Under the pieces are notes generated by a model. It had not been told where the DNA came from. It made no database searches and saw nothing but the letters and a program-made list of their open reading frames with translations. A program made the position numbers and the translations under genes. From the NCBI RefSeq assembly GCF_001468225.1, contig NZ_LNRU01000005.1, positions 186,001-250,000 of the forward strand: 64,000 nucleotides of DNA, given 5' to 3'. This document shows, in pieces, positions 61,526-64,000 of this stretch. Position 1 is the first letter of the stretch. Each line of letters begins with the position of its first letter. The stretch is from Sphingopyxis sp. H053 (GTDB taxonomy: Bacteria; Pseudomonadota; Alphaproteobacteria; Sphingomonadales; Sphingomonadaceae).

Positions 61526-62179
61526 ATGTCGTTCGATACCGTCGCCCAAGCCGCCATGGTCGTCCGCAAGGTCGAGGATGTGACGCACGAGGGCCAACCC
61601 GCGCGCGCAGTCGTCGCCTCGCGCGACTATCCCACCGACATCGCCGATCTGTGGAATGCGATCACCGAAAAGGAGCGCATCCCGCGCTGGTTCGCGCCGG
61701 TCGACGGCGACCTCTCCCTCGGGGGAAAATATCAGATCAAGGGTAATGCCGGCGGCACCGTCACCGCGTGCGACCCGCCGCGCAGCTTTGCGCTGACGTG
61801 GGAATTCGGTGGCGGGGTAAGCTGGGTCGAGGTCGAACTGGCCGCGGCGGGCGGCGACAGGACGCGCCTGACGCTGAGGCATATCGCTCCGCTCGACGAC
61901 AAATCCGAGGAATTCTGGGACAGGTTCGGCCCCGGCGCGGTCGGCGTGGGCTGGGATCTGTCGCTGATGGGACTTGGCTGGCATATCGAAACCGGTGAGA
62001 GTAACGAACGCTTCGCCGAAGAGACCTGGGCGCTGAGCGACGAAGGCATGGCGTTCGCGACATGGAGCAGCGAGGCATGGACCGCCGCTTCGATCGCCTA
62101 TGGCACCCCAGAGGCGGCCGCGAACCGCGCGGGTGCTAGCACAACCGCCTTCTACACCGGCGCCGCTGCGCCCGAATGA
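61526..62179 (+). CDS. SRPBCC-domain (AHSA1-like) protein
   Basis: A 217-residue protein with a START-like lipid/ligand-binding fold: SRDYPTDIADLWNAITEKERIPRWFAPVDGDL, GGKYQIKGNAGGTV, WEFGGGVSWVEVELAA and the C-terminal helix with GVGWDLSLMGLGWHIETG. It overlaps the ArsR gene by four bases (ATGA). SRPBCC/ArsR pairs of this type are common; the ligand is unknown. Confidence 0.93.
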   Translation: MSFDTVAQAAMVVRKVEDVTHEGQPARAVVASRDYPTDIADLWNAITEKERIPRWFAPVDGDLSLGGKYQIKGNAGGTVTACDPPRSFALTWEFGGGVSWVEVELAAAGGDRTRLTLRHIAPLDDKSEEFWDRFGPGAVGVGWDLSLMGLGWHIETGESNERFAEETWALSDEGMAFATWSSEAWTAASIAYGTPEAAANRAGASTTAFYTGAAAPE

Positions 62180-62514
62180 GTCACGCCTTCGACATCCTCG
62201 GCGACCCTGTGCGCCGTCGCATCCTCGAACTGCTCGCCGACGGCCAACGCGCATCGGGCGAGATCGTCGAGGTGATCGCCGCCGAATTCGCCATCTCGCA
62301 GCCCGCGGTGTCGCAGCATCTGCGCGTGCTTCGCGACAGCGGCTTCGCGACGTCGCGTGCCGACGGGCGGCGGCGGCTCTACGCCATCGCGCCCGAGCGA
62401 TTCGACGAGATCGACGCATGGGTCCAACGCTTCCGCCGGACGTGGGAGCCAAGGTTCGAGGCGCTCGCGACCGAAGTGGCGCGCGGGAAGAAGGCGCGGC
62501 GGGTGGAAGAATAA
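62176..62514 (+). CDS. ArsR-family transcriptional regulator
   Basis: A 112-residue winged-helix repressor starting MSHAFDILGDPVRRRILELL with recognition helix SQPAVSQHLRVLRDSGF and wing TSRADGRRRLYAIAPE. It has no Cys, so it is not a typical metal sensor; it belongs to the SRPBCC-linked group. Probably autoregulates through the palindrome at 61461-61480. Confidence 0.93.
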   Translation: MSHAFDILGDPVRRRILELLADGQRASGEIVEVIAAEFAISQPAVSQHLRVLRDSGFATSRADGRRRLYAIAPERFDEIDAWVQRFRRTWEPRFEALATEVARGKKARRVEE

Positions 62515-62612
62515 CTCCCCTCCCTTTAGGGAGGGGTCGGGGAGGGCCTGTTTCGACGGCGGACGACCTCGACATGCCCTCCCCTAACCCCTCCCGCAAG
62601 CGGGAGGGGGAA
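62515..62612. repeat. Intergenic palindromic repeat, family C
   Basis: A 98-base element of nested inverted repeats: CCCCTCCCT/AGGGAGGGG (62517-62536), CCCCTCCCG/CGGGAGGGG (62588-62609) and the outer GGTCGGGGAGGGC against GCCCTCCCCTAACC. It lies between the convergent arsR and folP genes and may work as a two-way terminator. Confidence 0.75.
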
Positions 62613-62616
62613 AAGA

Positions 62617-63747
62617 TCAAACCGTCAGCGCCGCATCGCGCAGCCCGCGCCAGACGCGCAGCGCCTGCCGGTTCTCGGCAATGTCGTGCACGCGCAGCAA
62701 CTGTGCGCCCTGCGTCGCCGCCTGATAATGCAGCGCCACCGTGCCGCCGAGCCGCTGATCGGCGGGCGCTTCGTTATCGAGCGCGCCGATCATCCGCTTG
62801 CGGCTGGCTCCAAACAGGACCGGGCAGCCCAATGTGTGGAACAGCGCGAGGCCGTTGATCAGCGCGAGATTGTCGCCGACGCCCTTGCCGAAGCCGAGCC
62901 CCGGATCGACGATGATCTTCGCCGGGTCGACCCCGGCGGCAACGCACGCCGCGACGCGCTCGGCGAGCATATCGTAGACGTCGAACAGGACGTGCGCGTA
63001 ATTGCCGCCCTCGTGCGGATCGCTCTTGGCCGACGGCGCGTGCATCAGCACGACCGGGCAACCCGCGTGCACGACCACTTCCATCGCGCGGTCGTCGTAG
63101 CGCAGCGCCGAAATATCGTTGACGATCCGCGCGCCGGCGGCGAGCGCCGCCTCCATCACCGCGGCCTTGCGCGTATCGATCGACACCGCGACGCCGCCTC
63201 TCGCGAGTGCCGACACCACGCCCTCGATGCGCTTGATCTCGTCGCCTTCCCAGACCAGCGGCGCGGCGGGGCGCGTCGATTCGCCGCCGACATCGATGAT
63301 CGCCGCGCCCGCGGCGCCCATCGCGAAACCGGCTTCGGTCGCCGCAACCGCATCGACATGCTTGCCGCCGTCCGAAAAACTGTCGGGCGTGACGTTCAAA
63401 ATGCCCATGAGCTGCGGCTCGTTCAGCCGGATCTTCCGCTCGCCGAGTTGCAGCACACCGCGCGGCCGCGCGACACCGGCACGCTGCGCATTTGCCGCCT
63501 GCGCCAATCTGTCGGGCATCGCCGCGATCCAGCCATCCCACTCGGGAATGGGAACAATTGCCGATTTGACGGTCAGACCGTCGCGCAGGCTGATATGCCA
63601 TGCCGCGAACCAGACCATCGAGTCGGCGATCCGCAGGCAATCGTCGTCAAGTTCGTGCGGGCGGTCGACGAAGCAGGTCGGGCGGCAATAGATTTGCGCA
63701 TCCGCCGACGCGGCGCCGAAGTCGGGCTTGGTTAGAGGTGAAAACAT
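62617..63747 (-). CDS. folP: Dihydropteroate synthase with N-terminal extension
   Basis: Joins p-aminobenzoate to the pterin in folate synthesis, the target of sulfonamides. From ATG 63747 there are 376 residues, about 100 more than usual. The catalytic core is PQLMGILNVTPDSFSDGGK, GAAIIDVGGESTRP, VSIDTRKAAVMEAAL, IVNDISALRYD, PGLGFGKGVGDNL and LFGASRKRMIGAL. The extension (MFSPLTKPDFGAASADAQIY ... HISLRDGLTVKSAIVPIPEW) is not a known domain to me. A still longer frame reads into the downstream repeat and is artificial. Confidence 0.95.
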   Translation of the reverse strand: MFSPLTKPDFGAASADAQIYCRPTCFVDRPHELDDDCLRIADSMVWFAAWHISLRDGLTVKSAIVPIPEWDGWIAAMPDRLAQAANAQRAGVARPRGVLQLGERKIRLNEPQLMGILNVTPDSFSDGGKHVDAVAATEAGFAMGAAGAAIIDVGGESTRPAAPLVWEGDEIKRIEGVVSALARGGVAVSIDTRKAAVMEAALAAGARIVNDISALRYDDRAMEVVVHAGCPVVLMHAPSAKSDPHEGGNYAHVLFDVYDMLAERVAACVAAGVDPAKIIVDPGLGFGKGVGDNLALINGLALFHTLGCPVLFGASRKRMIGALDNEAPADQRLGGTVALHYQAATQGAQLLRVHDIAENRQALRVWRGLRDAALTV

Positions 63748-63760
63748 GCCCGGTCCCTTC

Positions 63761-63850
63761 GTCGCCCCCGCGAAGGCGGGGGCCGCTGGCATTATAAAGC
63801 CGCCACGTCGTGGCAAGCCGATTACGGCCCCCGCCTTCGCGGGGGCGACG
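63761..63850. repeat. Intergenic palindromic repeat, family B, copy 2
   Basis: A 90-base element with 25-bp perfect inverted ends, each GTCGCCCCCGCGAAGGCGGG followed by GGCCG, that also form internal hairpins. A short palindromic GCCACGTCGTGGC lies in the middle. Same family as 54266-54339. Confidence 0.85.
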
Positions 63851-63855
63851 GTCTT

Positions 63856-64000
63856 TTACGCTTCGTTTGCCAGCAGCCAGTCCTGCCGCACCGCATCGAT
63901 CACGCGGAGTTCCTTGCCATTGTCGACATGCCAGAAGGTCCAGCCGTTGCAGCTCGGCGCCCCCTGCAGGCCCGCGCCGACCTTGTGGATCGAGCCTGCG
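63856..64000 (-). CDS. ccrM: CcrM-type adenine-N6 DNA methyltransferase, C-terminal end only
   Basis: The last 48 residues are visible: AGSIHKVGAGLQGAPSCNGW, then TFWHVDNGKELRVIDAVRQD and WLLANEA. This C-terminal domain with GSIHKVGA and CNGWTFWH is characteristic of CcrM, the GANTC-methylating enzyme of the alphaproteobacterial cell cycle. The catalytic domain is beyond the window edge, so the assignment rests on the C-terminal domain. Confidence 0.88.
   Translation of the reverse strand, partial: AGSIHKVGAGLQGAPSCNGWTFWHVDNGKELRVIDAVRQDWLLANEA

Noticed and set aside
62515..62612. CRISPR-like array of GC-rich repeats
   Set aside because: The repeats are nested inverted stems, not regularly spaced direct repeats with unique spacers.

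Overview
The window is about 64 kb of GC-rich, densely packed chromosomal DNA from an alphaproteobacterium. The combination of TonB-dependent receptors, an EipA/DUF1134 protein, a bc1 complex, an aa3-oxidase subunit IV, split transhydrogenase subunits, the C-terminus of a CcrM-type methylase, HPr-rel-A genes and sphingomonad-like intergenic palindromes points to Sphingomonadales. A Sphingopyxis-like organism is my best guess, inferred from gene content and style, not from a database search. Most genes are ordinary core genes; the accessory parts are the left end and a few cassettes.

Layout. 1-5.4 kb is an iron locus: the end of a siderophore-type TonB receptor and its PiuC dioxygenase, facing an ApbE / DUF4198 / DUF2271 / PepSY-membrane operon that begins near a weak Fur-like site. 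5.5-17.4 kb is a secretion locus on the minus strand: an OmpR-type regulator and kinase, a LuxR-type regulator, a 1,906-residue haem peroxidase with RTX calcium repeats, a strong terminator, then the type I exporter ATPase and HlyD-type adaptor. A tRNA-Ser(GCU) follows. 18-28.3 kb holds core genes: EipA, RidA, apt, petABC, trmL, hemF, two polytopic membrane proteins, lipB, queE and queC. 29-33.2 kb has argD, argF, hslO and a flavin monooxygenase. 33.3-39 kb has an Lrp regulator diverging from a LysE exporter, an aldo/keto reductase, a DUF411 copper-type protein, an ASCH-like plus winged-helix protein, a dienelactone hydrolase and a HAD phosphatase. 39.2-45.3 kb has glmS and glmU (UDP-GlcNAc synthesis) separated by a PIN/ribbon-helix-helix toxin-antitoxin pair and a GNAT cluster.

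45.3-47.9 kb is a tightly overlapping minus-strand unit of MarR regulator, PqqD-like protein, HPr-kinase-related kinase and nucleotidyltransferase: the HPr-rel-A system, whose biochemical role I do not know. 48-52.9 kb is a second coupled unit: a parallel beta-helix protein, a dihaem cytochrome c, a maleylacetoacetate isomerase-like GST and a TonB receptor. 54.3-59.8 kb carries the proton-translocating transhydrogenase genes, with three fasciclin (FAS1) genes inserted between pntAA and pntAB-pntB. The right end has an NtrC-like regulator with altered ATPase motifs, an SRPBCC/ArsR pair under a perfect 20-bp palindrome, folP, and the end of ccrM.

The observations I rate highest are the RTX peroxidase secretion locus (terminator between cargo and exporter; Ala in place of a conserved haem-peroxidase Arg), the HPr-rel-A unit, the beta-helix/dihaem/TonB unit, the FAS1 insertion into the pnt genes, the NtrC-like protein with GAFAGA and a DH Walker B, and several genes whose conserved N-terminus has no ATG, GTG or TTG start (CTG, ATT and ATA candidates). 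Three families of intergenic palindromes are present, two of them with two copies in this window.
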